DNA of 64,000 nucleotides from Phyllobacterium sp. OV277 (GCF_900104355.1 NZ_FNIY01000008.1:1-64000), one strand, 5' to 3'; shown: positions 9,401 to 17,555, counted from the stretch's first letter. Translations and numbers: made by a program. The notes: generated by a model from the letters alone, not told the origin.

Positions 9401-9628
9401 AGTCGCGTGCTTGGCTATTTCGAGGAACGCACCGATGATCGCCCCCGATAAGCCGTTAGTCGCGTCCTTGAGCCCGCCATTGTCGGACAGGCTATCCCCG
9501 AAAATGATAGATCGGCGAAACGGAAAGTCGCCTGATTGGACCGGCTGAGCCCATGAAGGGGCCGCCAAAACAAGGGTTAGCGCGACCGAAGTCAGGGAAC
9601 GTGTGATGCTGTTTCGAACAATGCTCAT
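6428..9628 (-). CDS. Autotransporter with N-terminal GDSL esterase/lipase passenger
   Basis: 1066 residues. A signal peptide ends near residue 27 (APSWAQ). The passenger begins with GDSL hydrolase blocks: FGDSLSDNGG (Ser46), GAND (Asn186) and DDVHPT (Asp325/His328), the complete SGNH set. From about 390 there are autotransporter-associated beta repeats (TLTVTGENTYTGGT and similar). A Gln/Asn/Pro-rich linker lies around 660-730. A C-terminal beta-barrel (about 790-1066) ends in Phe, as required for outer-membrane insertion. It should display or release an esterase at the cell surface. It resembles EstA-type autotransporters but has extra beta-repeat domains. It lies 90 bases after the acyl-CoA synthetase gene, so released fatty acids could be activated by its neighbour. 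Confidence 0.92.
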   Translation of the reverse strand: MSIVRNSITRSLTSVALTLVLAAPSWAQPVQSGDFPFRRSIIFGDSLSDNGGLKDATNGLSGAIIGAFLEIAKHATDGRISNGSVWDEYLVPNQDRGVTVSFGGVAAAALGFTGWAVAGNYGATGPNGGKSINYAVAGAKYLTPDGIEGRVIPTPGAQVDAFLKATGYATNSIDKNDLVTFWAGANDGFEVVGKGALTEASADTSKQEALKSLNKLYAAGGRKFLIPDLPNFGSTPRFNANGQTIAAGNETTDIFNRRIAAAISEFQASHPDATIFAPKIGPLVDTAVKYGSDFGFTNVTQGCYYTDCFKLERGSEAQNAYLFWDDVHPTTRMHAYLANYIKQYWLNPDLAGFYTVSPSNLFSTVRHYFFPDDARTLAGYLTGDAALYKLNGGTLTVTGENTYTGGTFIRDGGLRIGNGGTTGSIIGNVEMGDRALLQFDRSNTYVFDGVISGKGSVEQNGSGRTVLTGASSYTGDTIVNKGMLSVNGSLASKVTVNNGGIIGGTGTIGGLSAKSGGLVSPGNAIGKLTVNDDASFDKGSGLAIEVAGDGRSDKLTVTGTATLNGGTVYVRPENSTSLLTEGQVKTLAGKSYVILTANEGVNGRFDNATPYYRFYGAHLNYNPDDVILTLARNGTSFASAGTTANQKMAAASIQSMMVAAPEANTAPTSVTGDNPAKDPANNTAQTQQPQAAVTQQTMTGKQLADAPSTVGNGNGDTKKPAIALYNEVAASTINDNLPIALTALSGDVHASLRGMLLEDNRFRDAATNRVREAFDGISVNAGPASGNTDKSGAATIAMWGQAYGSWNHVDSSGNAIERNRSIGGFVTGIDGIVADNWRLGILAGYANSSMNGAGSSASVDSYQVGIYGGTQWDALGLRFGGTYAHHQIDTDRSVTFGGIADSTNASYDANSLQIFGETGYEIKTSVASFEPFAGLAYTRLKTDSFTETGGATALSGFSGSTEATTSTLGLRASRQFHLGDTTTMTAKAMVAWQHAMGDTTPEAKLAFAGGTPFSVEGLPIAKDALALEAGLDFNLSRNTSLGISYRGQIADHMNDHSIKADLSIKF

Positions 9629-9718
9629 TGAATAAAGGTTCCCATTTGAGTTTGAAACCTCGCATCGTCCGTTCCACGATTTTTTGCTCTTGAAACGATG
9701 TGAGGTCGTTGAATTGCT

Positions 9719-11416
9719 TCAGGCCGATCGGGATAATTCCGAGGCGCTGTCATGCATTCTGCTCACTGCTTCGTCGCGCAGCTGGCGGCGTAAGACCTTC
9801 CCCACGTTGGATAATGGCAAGTCTGTGCAGAACTGAATGTATTTCGGCCGCTTATAGCCGGTGAGGCTGCGGGCGCAGAAGGATCTGAGCTCTTCTTCAG
9901 TAAGTGTCGGATCGCTGCGAACGGCAAAGAGGACGACGGCTTCACTTGAGCGTTCGTCTGGTATCCCAACGGCGGCACAATCCCTTATGGCTGGGTGGAG
10001 CACTGCCACACTCTCGATTTCGCTTGGAAAGACATTGAACCCCGACACCAGGATCATATCTTTCTTCCTGTCGACGATCTTGATGTAACCTTGCTCGTCC
10101 ATCGAGCCGATATCACCGGATTTGAAGAATCCATCGGCTGTCATTGCTGCTTTGGTTTCATCAGGGCGGTTAAAGTAGCCGGCCATTACTTGCGGACTTC
10201 TGATCGCAATTTCACCGGTTTTGCCGAAGGCCACATCGTCGCCATTGTCATCGATCAGCCTGATATCGGTATTTGGAAAAGGCAGGCCGATCGTGTCGGT
10301 AAAGCGCTGGCTATCCGCCAGGTTGCAGACAATGGCGCATGAAGTCTCCGACAGGCCATACCCTTCGGTGATCGAGCAACCGGTAATCTCCAGCCATTTC
10401 CGGGCCACTGCCCGGTCGGCTGCCATTCCCCCTGCTATGGATAGTTGCAGGTTTGTGAAATCCACTTCAGCAAAATTGGGGTCATTGGTCAGAGCTTTGA
10501 AGAATGTATTCACACCCGGGATGCAATGGACTTTATGTCGGGCGATTTCCTTGACCACGACCGGGATATCCCGAGCATTGGGAATAAGGACGTTCAAACT
10601 GCCCCATCGCATTGCGAGCATTCCACACATAATGAATGCAAAAATGTGGTAAAGAGGCAGGGCGCAGAGAACAGCTCTCTGTTCTGAATTCTCCTCCTTG
10701 GTAAAGCCAACATCAAGCCACACATCATGGATCAGGACACTCGCAATAATCGCGCGGTGCTGAAGGACGGCACCTTTCGAAACCCCAGTTGTTCCGCCCG
10801 TATATTGCAGAACAGCGATGTCATCAGGTTCGATCTGCGGTTTGACGAGAGTCCCAAGATGCCCGATTGCTATAGCCTTGTTGAAGCGAACCGTATTGGG
10901 CAATCCGGAATGCTCGGCAAGCTGATTGGTATCCTCGGCGCTGGAAGATTCTAACAGGTCTCCCTGTCCCGCAAGCACAACGTTTTTGATCGCCGTCTTC
11001 TTGACGATATGCTCGAGCGTCGCTGCAAACTGTTCGAGAATGATGATGGTATTGGCGCCCGAATCCCTTAGCTGATGCTCAAGTTCTCGCGTTGTATAGA
11101 GTGGGTTGACGTTTACGATGATAAAGCCAGCCCGCAGGATTGCAGCGGTCGCTATCGGATATTGCAGCACATTGGGCAACATGACCGCGACACGATCCCC
11201 ATGTCGCAAACCCAGCGCCTGCAAATATATAGCAAGGTCAAGCGAGAGGCGGTCGACATCGTTATAGGTCAATGTCTTGTCGGCCAATACATATGCCTGT
11301 TTGCCGCGATGCTTTTCAAAGCCTTCTTCAAGCAATTCAACGACAGACGAATATTGGTGGATATCGACTTCGGCAGGCACTCCGGCCGGATAGTGCTTGG
11401 TCCAGATGCGATCCAT
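9719..11416 (-). CDS. fadD: Long-chain fatty acid-CoA ligase (acyl-CoA synthetase)
   Basis: A 565-residue adenylate-forming enzyme that activates fatty or aryl acids to CoA thioesters. The AMP-binding signature YTGGTTGVSKGA, the SEGYGLSETS motif, the SGDIGSMDEQGYIKIVDRKKD hinge region and a C-terminal PKYIQFCTDLPLSNVGKVLRR with the catalytic lysine are all present. The start at 11416 (MDRIW) is preferred to an upstream in-frame start at 11521 because GGGAG precedes it and FadD proteins begin like this. It sits at the head of a minus-strand run (autotransporter, DUF2147-like, lactate-monooxygenase-like) downstream of regulon site 2. Confidence 0.88.
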   Translation of the reverse strand: MDRIWTKHYPAGVPAEVDIHQYSSVVELLEEGFEKHRGKQAYVLADKTLTYNDVDRLSLDLAIYLQALGLRHGDRVAVMLPNVLQYPIATAAILRAGFIIVNVNPLYTTRELEHQLRDSGANTIIILEQFAATLEHIVKKTAIKNVVLAGQGDLLESSSAEDTNQLAEHSGLPNTVRFNKAIAIGHLGTLVKPQIEPDDIAVLQYTGGTTGVSKGAVLQHRAIIASVLIHDVWLDVGFTKEENSEQRAVLCALPLYHIFAFIMCGMLAMRWGSLNVLIPNARDIPVVVKEIARHKVHCIPGVNTFFKALTNDPNFAEVDFTNLQLSIAGGMAADRAVARKWLEITGCSITEGYGLSETSCAIVCNLADSQRFTDTIGLPFPNTDIRLIDDNGDDVAFGKTGEIAIRSPQVMAGYFNRPDETKAAMTADGFFKSGDIGSMDEQGYIKIVDRKKDMILVSGFNVFPSEIESVAVLHPAIRDCAAVGIPDERSSEAVVLFAVRSDPTLTEEELRSFCARSLTGYKRPKYIQFCTDLPLSNVGKVLRRQLRDEAVSRMHDSASELSRSA

Positions 11417-11554
11417 TTCCCTCACTCCCAATTGTTCCCGGTTTGGCAAGTTCAGTTGCAACGGGGCATTTGCTGCTCGGCTCAAAGGCCTTTGCCCGCA
11501 TTTTTTCTTGCGGGTAGGCATTGCGGGACGCTTCTCTTCAAAAAAGTCTATGCA

Positions 11555-11725
11555 TTAGGCCTTCCCCGGCATCACGCGTGGATCGAGCCTCGTGTGGGTG
11601 AGTGATTGGATGCGGGGGAAGTTTGTGCAGCCTGCGCGACGCCGATTGCACAATGCAATGTCGAAAAAACTGAAGCGCCCGGGCCGGGTTGCGATGAACG
11701 CGGCACCCAATCTGACTGCTTGCAT
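11555..11725 (-). CDS. Possible small leader ORF between promoter and fadD
   Basis: A 56-codon frame starting at 11725 (MQAVRLGAAFIATRPG...) with a strong GGAGGA ribosome binding site at proper spacing, directly downstream of regulon site 2. The product is rich in Arg/Phe/Thr and matches no family I know. The DNA just after the start (GATTGGGTGCCGCG) resembles that at the start of the first amidase mRNA (GATTGGATGCCACGC), which suggests a duplicated promoter-leader segment. It may be a leader peptide, an untranslated leader, or a relic. Confidence 0.3.
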   Translation of the reverse strand: MQAVRLGAAFIATRPGRFSFFDIALCNRRRAGCTNFPRIQSLTHTRLDPRVMPGKA

Positions 11726-11740
11726 GTCAAGTCCTCCATA

Positions 11741-11793
11741 ATATGACATGTAATCATATTTAGAAAATGATACACATTCATGTTTTAAGTCAA
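11741..11793 (-). promoter_or_regulatory. Promoter with tandem operators (regulon site 2), driving fadD operon
   Basis: On the minus strand TTGACT (complement of 11788-11793) is followed by an imperfect ATGAA-TGTGT-ATCAT site and then ATATGATTACATGTCATAT (complement of 11741-11759). The last 19 bases are identical to the site beside tetR at 17522-17540. Confidence 0.7.
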
Positions 11794-11886
11794 GCGAAAA
11801 TCTTACAACGGCAAACAACGGATCGCTGGTCGTGATGGCCGCCGGGAGAGGAGAACACTCAGTTCGAGTGGCTCAAAGATTTTCGC

Positions 11887-11945
11887 TTGACTTAAAATAT
11901 GAATATGTATCAGATTATGAATCTGACAATATATCATATTTAATC
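11887..11945 (+). promoter_or_regulatory. Promoter with operators (regulon site 3), driving amidase 1
   Basis: TTGACT at 11887-11892 is followed by ATATGAATATGTATCA, a perfect CAGATT-ATG-AATCTG palindrome at 11911-11925, and a further ATATATCATATTT block to 11941. It is divergent from regulon site 2, about 94 bases away (11793 to 11887), with nearly the same flank (the GATTTTCGCTTGACTTAAAA stretch occurs at both). Confidence 0.65.
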
Positions 11946-12003
11946 GGCTGTCTTTTCATGCTGTGTGATTGGATGCCACGCCGGGCAGATCGGGAGAGAT
12001 TGC

Positions 12004-13485
12004 ATGAGCTCTGCAAGTACACAGGAATTGCTTCAAACATCCGGAACAGACAACACGGATACGATCCAAACTGCCGTCACAGGCAATCGGATGACGCCTA
12101 TTGCTGATGCAACAGAAACAGCGGCGATGGTTCGACGGGGCGATATCACCGCGCTTGAAGCGGTTGATGCAGCCATCGCTCGTGCTGAAGCATTGCAACC
12201 AAAATTGAACTTTATGGTCTCATCCTGTTTTGATCAGGCCCGCGATCGGGCAAAAAATGCAGATCTGACAGGCCCATTTGCCGGCGTTCCCTATCTCATC
12301 AAAGACATGGTCGATTTTGCCGGGCAAGCAACCCGTATGGGTTCCAATGCCACGAGAAATTTTCCGCCAGCAAAAGCATCCATCCCCTATGTTCAGGCAG
12401 TCGAGAGTTTGGGCGTAGTGGTGATCGGGAAAACAACGCTTGGTGAGTTCGGTCTCCTCCCGACCACTGAACCCCTGGCGTTTGGCCCAACCCGCAATCC
12501 CTGGAATACGAATGTAAGTACATCTGGCTCGTCCGGAGGCGCTGGCGCAGCTGTTGCTGCCGGGATTGTGCCTTTCGCGGATGGAAGTGATGGCGGTGGT
12601 TCTATTCGCAATCCCGCATCTGCATGCGGGTTGTTTGGCCTAAAGCCGAGCCAAGGACGGCTTGTGGGGCCGACGCCTGTCTCCGGTCCAATCGCGATTA
12701 CCGTCAAACATTGCCTGACACGAAGCGTCCGGGATTCGGCCACCATGTTTGCTGCAACCGAAAGAACAGGGGACGACGCGGTTTTCTCGCCTATCGGCAA
12801 AATAGAAGGTCCGGCAAACCGGCGGCTCAAGATTGGTTTTGTCAATGGAGGCATCACCGGCAACAAGGCACATCCTGAAGTTCAACGGGGCATGGATGAC
12901 ACCTGTCATCTGTTGCAGGAACTGGGACATCATGTTGAAGAAACGAGCTGGGCGATCGATGGTGAAGTTCTGACCAGAGACTTCATCGACTGTTACGCCA
13001 AAGCAGTCGCAGAGGGGACGGAGATGTTCCGCCAGCTTACAGGAGTCGAACCCAACACCACGATGTTTGAAACGACGACGTTGGGTTTACGTGAGATGGG
13101 GCTTAAGCTGACTGCCGACGACATAGCAGCGCTTCTCGAGCGTCGACAGGCCAATATAATGATCTATGAGGCCTGGCTGAAACAATTTGATCTTATCCTA
13201 TCGCCTGTTTTCCTGACGCCGCCAATCCCCTTGGGTGAAATAACGGGTGATCTTTCGGCTGACGAAGCTTTAGAGCGGTGCACGCATTTTATGAACGGCG
13301 CGTATCTTCAAAATTATATCGGAGCACCTGCCGCGAGTATTCCCTTGCATTGGACAGAGGATAATCTGCCTGTTGGCATGCAATTTGCCACTGGTATGGG
13401 CGAGGAACGAACATTGTTTGAACTTGCCTTTGAGCTCGAGGCAGCAAAGCCGTGGGCGCATCGCCGCCCGCCGGTCTTTGCCTGA
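12004..13485 (+). CDS. Amidase-signature hydrolase (amidase 1), 6-aminohexanoate-cyclic-dimer-hydrolase-like
   Basis: 493 residues with the Ser-cisSer-Lys triad of the amidase signature family: Lys100 in PYLIKD, Ser176 in SGSSGG, and Ser200 in GGGSIRNPAS. Overall layout, including DATETAAMVRRGDITALEA near the start and PWAHRRPP at the end, is like linear- and cyclic-amide hydrolases of the NylA type rather than GatA. The start at 12004 is chosen for the GGGAGA ribosome binding site. It is cytoplasmic with no signal peptide. It is paralogous to the amidase at 17741-19285 and stands alone behind regulon site 3. Hydrolysis of an amide bond is confident; the substrate is unknown. Confidence 0.88.
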   Translation: MSSASTQELLQTSGTDNTDTIQTAVTGNRMTPIADATETAAMVRRGDITALEAVDAAIARAEALQPKLNFMVSSCFDQARDRAKNADLTGPFAGVPYLIKDMVDFAGQATRMGSNATRNFPPAKASIPYVQAVESLGVVVIGKTTLGEFGLLPTTEPLAFGPTRNPWNTNVSTSGSSGGAGAAVAAGIVPFADGSDGGGSIRNPASACGLFGLKPSQGRLVGPTPVSGPIAITVKHCLTRSVRDSATMFAATERTGDDAVFSPIGKIEGPANRRLKIGFVNGGITGNKAHPEVQRGMDDTCHLLQELGHHVEETSWAIDGEVLTRDFIDCYAKAVAEGTEMFRQLTGVEPNTTMFETTTLGLREMGLKLTADDIAALLERRQANIMIYEAWLKQFDLILSPVFLTPPIPLGEITGDLSADEALERCTHFMNGAYLQNYIGAPAASIPLHWTEDNLPVGMQFATGMGEERTLFELAFELEAAKPWAHRRPPVFA

Positions 13486-13629
13486 GTATCATGCGAATAA
13501 TCCTGCGTGGTGACGGTTGCGGCAAGCAATCAAGTCGCCACGTGGTACCGCGTAGTCGACCACTCGAGCCGCATCGTTCCAGCCAATCGACTTAACAATC
13601 CGGCAAACAAGTCTTCGATATTTCCGGGC

Positions 13630-13683
13630 TTGACACAAATGTGATTACATATCATAAATTTAAACATGATTGGTAATCATGTT
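13630..13683 (+). promoter_or_regulatory. Promoter with tandem operators (regulon site 4), driving porin and MFS
   Basis: TTGACA at 13630-13635 is followed by GTGATTACATATCAT and by the perfect palindrome AACATGATT-GGT-AATCATGTT (13663-13683). A leader of about 245 bases separates it from the porin start; I see no riboswitch-like fold in that leader. The 144 bases between the amidase stop and this site hold nothing recognisable. Confidence 0.68.
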
Positions 13684-13929
13684 ATTGAAAGTTGAGTTCT
13701 TACTTGGGTCCGAAATGGGCGGATACCGACGAAGGGTCAAAACATGGAAGCAGTCGTTGGGACCAGTGCGACCCAACGTTATCGCCAAATCCAGACAAGC
13801 TGGGCGATGAAATAACAGGACGGTCTTTAGGAGAGGCCAACACAATTTGAAATGCATTCCTGCGCAGTTCCCTTCATGCCCGGATGGTCTCGAGGGAGCT
13901 GCAGCTAAAAAAAAAAGGGGGATTTCGTA

Positions 13930-15087
13930 ATGCATGCAGTAACACAAGATAATTCCAAGCTCCGTAAAGCAGCGTCGCCGCTAAGTGTCGGCCTTCTCGG
14001 TTCGCTCATGCTGCTGGGCCTTGGTTCCATGGCGTTGGCGCAGTCGAAATCGGATCCGGTTGAGCCTGAGCCTGTCGAATATGTACGCGTCTGTGACGCC
14101 TACGGTGCTGGCTTTTTCTATATTCCGGGAACGGAAACCTGCCTGAAGGTCGATGGCTATATCCGAATCCTTCACGGCTTTGGTGAAGATCCGGGCACAG
14201 GTACTGAATTGAAAACCTGGTATGTCAGGAATCAGACCAAGCTTCGCTTTGACGCCCGCACCGAAACGGAATTGGGAACACTGCGCTCCTTCATTGAACC
14301 GGAGTTCAACTATACCAACGGCGACAACATATTTAAGCAGCTCACGGCCTACATTGAGCTGGGCGGCTTTCGCATTGGTGTAGCAGACGAAATCTTTGGA
14401 ACGTGGACCGGGGACGCCGGAGGCGTGGTGATTGATGACGTTATCAACTACCAGTCGGGATATTCGAACCAGATCAGCTACACCTACGACAGTGGCAAGG
14501 GCTTCTCGGCGATGATCGGCGCGGAGCAGGGTTCAGGCTCATATGATCGGATTGTGGGGATCAATCCCCTGACAGGTGCTCCGGTTATCGATAGCACGCC
14601 CTACGAGATCGATGGTTATACCCCCCATATTCTTGGCGGTCTGAAGTACAAGCAGGAATGGGGTGGTATTTCCGCTGTTGCTGGGTACGATTCCAAACAG
14701 GAAGAATGGGCTGCCAAAGTTCGTCTGGATCTGAAGTTCAACCAGATCGTGTCGGCATTCGTGATGGTTGGTTATCAGAGTGATGGCGACACAACCAAAT
14801 TCGGCCCGACCTTCTTCAAAAAACCGAACTGGTTCGCGCAATGGAATGGAGATTATGCGGTCTGGGGAGGGGTCTCCTCATTCATCTCGACCAAAGCGAT
14901 GGTCAATTTGCAGGTCGCCTACGAATCTGCCGGAACCACGTCGGCTTCCCTGAACCTGCTCTATCGGCCTGTTCCCAATCTGACGGTCGGTCCTGAATTT
15001 GTCTATACGTCATATGGCGACAGCAATCGCGGGTTTGGCAAAGACCACTCCTTTGGCGGCCTGCTCGGCATTCAGATGGACTTTTGA
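13930..15087 (+). CDS. Porin, rhizobial Omp2 family
   Basis: 385 residues. A signal peptide (LGSLMLLGLGSMALAQ, cleavage near residue 37) is followed by the diagnostic VEYVRVCDAYGAGFFYIPG and TETCLKVDGYIR segment with the conserved cysteine pair. A 16-strand-like beta-barrel ends in aromatic Phe (GIQMDF). It should form an outer-membrane pore. The first strand is unusual: the family's YVRYDV is replaced by YIRILHGFGED. The start has an A-rich run and AAGGGGG upstream. It is placed inside the regulon behind site 4 and ahead of an MFS gene, so it is probably the dedicated outer-membrane entry for the island's substrate. Confidence 0.9.
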   Translation: MHAVTQDNSKLRKAASPLSVGLLGSLMLLGLGSMALAQSKSDPVEPEPVEYVRVCDAYGAGFFYIPGTETCLKVDGYIRILHGFGEDPGTGTELKTWYVRNQTKLRFDARTETELGTLRSFIEPEFNYTNGDNIFKQLTAYIELGGFRIGVADEIFGTWTGDAGGVVIDDVINYQSGYSNQISYTYDSGKGFSAMIGAEQGSGSYDRIVGINPLTGAPVIDSTPYEIDGYTPHILGGLKYKQEWGGISAVAGYDSKQEEWAAKVRLDLKFNQIVSAFVMVGYQSDGDTTKFGPTFFKKPNWFAQWNGDYAVWGGVSSFISTKAMVNLQVAYESAGTTSASLNLLYRPVPNLTVGPEFVYTSYGDSNRGFGKDHSFGGLLGIQMDF

Positions 15088-15247
15088 TCATCGACGTTAT
15101 GATCGCATGCTCCGGAGTTAAGACTCCAGAGCCACAGAATTTCAGTCCAGTTATACGATGCGTAATTTTGCAATGAACGTTGACCTCCATACTGGGGGTG
15201 CGGCGTATGCGGCGATGAAATTTTCAGTTCCAAGAGCGGGTACAATT

Positions 15248-16552
15248 ATGACACAGATAGAAAACGCCATTTCTGGTCCGGGGGTAAGCAACGGGGCAGC
15301 GCCCATGACCGCACTCTCGGAACCGGTTAAGACCGTATCCAAACGGTTCATCAGCACATTGACATTGGCGCATCTTGGCCTTTTCACCAGTCTGTTCGGT
15401 ACGATGGCTGTATTGTTGCCTCAACAGATTGAAGCGATCGCTCCGGGCCAAAAGGAATCCATGCTCGCGCTGGTTTCAGGGCTGGGAGCGTTGGCTTCGG
15501 TCTTTGCAAACCCCTTGGTTGGAGCATTTTCTGACAGAACGACATCGCGCTATGGCAGACGTCATCTATGGACAGTCGGATGCGCGGTAATCGGCGCTTT
15601 GGCTCTGGCATCTCTGGGTTTGGCCACGGCAATTTGGCAACTCATTATGGCCTGGTGCGTTGCCGCTGCCTGCCTCAATGGCATGCTTGCATCACTGGGG
15701 GCGGAAATTCCTGATCATGTACCCGTAAAGCAACGAGCCATTGTTGGAGCCTTTGTTGGAGGCTCTCCGCCTATGGGCACGATCATCGGCGCATTGGTAG
15801 CAGCATTTTTCATATCTGCGGTGTCGTCTGCCTACTATTCCTTCGCGTTCATCCTCGTGTTGTCTGCCATATCTTTCGTCATTTCATCCCGTGATCCGAT
15901 TCTGCCAAAATCATCTCTACGCCCTTTCAATGTGATGGAATTTATTGGCGGTTTCTGGATCAGCCCCAAAAAGTACCCCGATTTTGCCTGGGCTTGGATA
16001 ACGCGTTTTCTCATGCAACTCGGTGCTGCAATGTTCACATTGTATTTGTTGTATTTTCTGCGAGACAAATTGCACTATGAACTTCTTTTCCCGGGGAAAC
16101 GCTCGGAAGATGGTCTGGTGTTGCTGGTGGTCATCTACACCTTATGCACGGTGATCTCAGGCGTTACGTGTGGTTGGCTGTCCGACCGCAGTGGCAGGCG
16201 AAAAGCTTTCGTCATCCTGGGCGGACTCATTAAGGCAACAGGTATACTTCTGTTTGCCATGGTACCCAATTCATGGCCATTGATTATGGTTTCTGCCGGT
16301 GTCGTTGGTTTGGGGTTTGGCTGCTACATAGCCGTGGATCAGGCCATGATTACACAAGTGTTGCCATCAGCTGGAGACAGGGGCAAAGATCTCGGCGTGA
16401 TCAACTTTGCCATCGCCGGCCCCTATGCTTTAGCCCCGGTGATTGCCGGCCTTCTTGTTACGCAATTTGGTTATGGAACCCTCTATACGATTGCCGCAGC
16501 AATCGTCGGACTAAGCGCAATACTGGTGAACAAAATCCGCAGCGTCCGATAG
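15248..16552 (+). CDS. MFS transporter
   Basis: 434 residues from the chosen start, 12 predicted helices. Signature loops are AFSDRTTSRYGRRHLW after helix 2 and CGWLSDRSGRRKAF after helix 8. Together with the long aqueous loop after helix 6 it resembles the SLC45/GPH-like branch of sugar or organic solute transporters. In-frame ATGs exist at 15158, 15173 and 15215; 15248 is chosen for a GAGCGGG ribosome binding site and because it places the first helix at a normal distance. It follows the porin by 160 bases without its own operator, so a porin-MFS transport operon is likely. Confidence 0.85.
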   Translation: MTQIENAISGPGVSNGAAPMTALSEPVKTVSKRFISTLTLAHLGLFTSLFGTMAVLLPQQIEAIAPGQKESMLALVSGLGALASVFANPLVGAFSDRTTSRYGRRHLWTVGCAVIGALALASLGLATAIWQLIMAWCVAAACLNGMLASLGAEIPDHVPVKQRAIVGAFVGGSPPMGTIIGALVAAFFISAVSSAYYSFAFILVLSAISFVISSRDPILPKSSLRPFNVMEFIGGFWISPKKYPDFAWAWITRFLMQLGAAMFTLYLLYFLRDKLHYELLFPGKRSEDGLVLLVVIYTLCTVISGVTCGWLSDRSGRRKAFVILGGLIKATGILLFAMVPNSWPLIMVSAGVVGLGFGCYIAVDQAMITQVLPSAGDRGKDLGVINFAIAGPYALAPVIAGLLVTQFGYGTLYTIAAAIVGLSAILVNKIRSVR

Positions 16553-16802
16553 CGTGATGCTGTCTGAATAGGTGCATATCCGACAAGCAGGCTTTCCGTA
16601 GCCAATTATTTTAATGGTCGCGCTCCAAACAGGGGCGCGGTCGCTGCTGCCCTGTAAACCGGTGCCCTGTCCATAAATCGCGCCGTGTTTTTGGCGCGCT
16701 AACAAAGCTGCACCTTTCCCGTGCCGTCCGGCAAGATTGGAGCCGAATTCCAAGATTTTCGGCTTGTTTGCCATCAGATTGCCTTACGAAAACGTGGTTT
16801 CG
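16553..16802. other. Convergent intergenic region, no gene
   Basis: It lies between the MFS gene and the tetR stop. It contains two short GC-rich inverted repeats (GCGCTCC-AAACA-GGGGCGC with one mismatch, near 16620-16640, and CGCGCC...GGCGCG near 16679-16700). These could terminate transcription from both sides, though neither has a good T-run. Confidence 0.35.
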
Positions 16803-17474
16803 TTACCCGTTTTTCATGAAATGTTTCATGTAGATGCGAACGAGGAGCTTGTAGTCGTCGAGCACACGCTTTGCCTCGTTGTCATCGACCCCCAGTGACA
16901 GCCGTGCAACGCTGCTGTTGAGATGCGCGATCATAAACACAGCGCGATCAAACATTTCAGATTGTTCGGGCTGAACGATACCGACACATGCCTTGGCAAT
17001 GATTTCGGCGTTGTCTCTGCTATCGGCGATATCAATGTGGTGTAACGTTTTGTCTGCTACAACGGCATTCAGCAAATCCTGAATTGCAGGGTTGTTGCGT
17101 ACCCGCTCGTAGTACCGATCGAGAAGATCATAAATGATATTCATCATATCATCGAAATTCTTGAAATCCCGAACCGCGTTCAAAATTGTTTCGCGCGTTT
17201 CTACGGCATAATTCTGATAAAGCGATGCCAGTATCGCCGATTTGTTCGGAAAATATTGATAGAGCGTCGAGATCGGGCTGCCGATCTTCGTTGCAATTTC
17301 CTTCATCGTAACAGCGTCAATGCCCTTCTCGCCGATGAGCGTGAAGGTCGCCTCGAGGATGGCGTCAACGCGCTGCTTGCTACGCTTTTGCTGCGGCCGG
17401 CGACGGGTTTCGCTATCGAGAAGATCATCGTCTGCCTGCTCTGGAAATGGCACTATGACTTGCTCTCTTGGCAT
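16803..17474 (-). CDS. TetR-family transcriptional repressor, probable master regulator of the island
   Basis: 223 residues. The N-terminal tetra-helical DNA-binding domain has its helix-turn-helix at about 55-80 (AVTMKEIATKIGSPISTLYQYFPNKSAIL), preceded by an RxxQKRSKQRVDAIL start helix typical of TetR. The rest is a helical ligand-binding and dimer domain without recognisable specificity. The gene is divergent from the FadL-remnant/amidase 2/aldolase genes. The intervening 81 bases hold regulon site 5, so both directions are probably repressed by this protein. Related sites at five other promoters make it the obvious candidate for controlling the whole 2-27 kb region. The ligand is presumably a pathway intermediate. 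Confidence 0.88.
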   Translation of the reverse strand: MPREQVIVPFPEQADDDLLDSETRRRPQQKRSKQRVDAILEATFTLIGEKGIDAVTMKEIATKIGSPISTLYQYFPNKSAILASLYQNYAVETRETILNAVRDFKNFDDMMNIIYDLLDRYYERVRNNPAIQDLLNAVVADKTLHHIDIADSRDNAEIIAKACVGIVQPEQSEMFDRAVFMIAHLNSSVARLSLGVDDNEAKRVLDDYKLLVRIYMKHFMKNG

Positions 17475-17488
17475 GATGATTTTTGTCC

Positions 17489-17540
17489 TTGACTCTAAAT
17501 CTGAATGTGTATCATGTTTAAATATGATTACATGTCATAT
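17489..17540 (+). promoter_or_regulatory. Promoter with tandem operators (regulon site 5), between tetR and amidase 2 operon
   Basis: TTGACT at 17489-17494 is followed by GAATGTGTATCAT and by ATATGATTACATGTCATAT (17522-17540). The stretch from GAATGTGTATCAT to the end matches site 2 almost base for base, with a one-base spacer difference. It lies 15 bases upstream of the tetR start, so bound repressor would also block tetR transcription. Confidence 0.72.
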
Positions 17541-17555
17541 TGGGGAAAACGAGGC

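Noticed and set aside
11417-11521. 35-residue N-terminal extension of the acyl-CoA synthetase
   Set aside because: Lys/Arg-rich with no ribosome binding site, while the internal ATG has GGGAG and a family-typical start.
13907-13921. A-rich run followed by GGGGG, considered as a slippage or regulatory element
   Set aside because: It is better explained as the porin's ribosome binding site with an A-rich spacer; there is no coding frame to slip in.
15158-15247. Upstream starts for the second MFS transporter
   Set aside because: No ribosome binding site at 15158, 15173 or 15215, and the added residues are not like an MFS N terminus; 15248 is preferred, though not proven.
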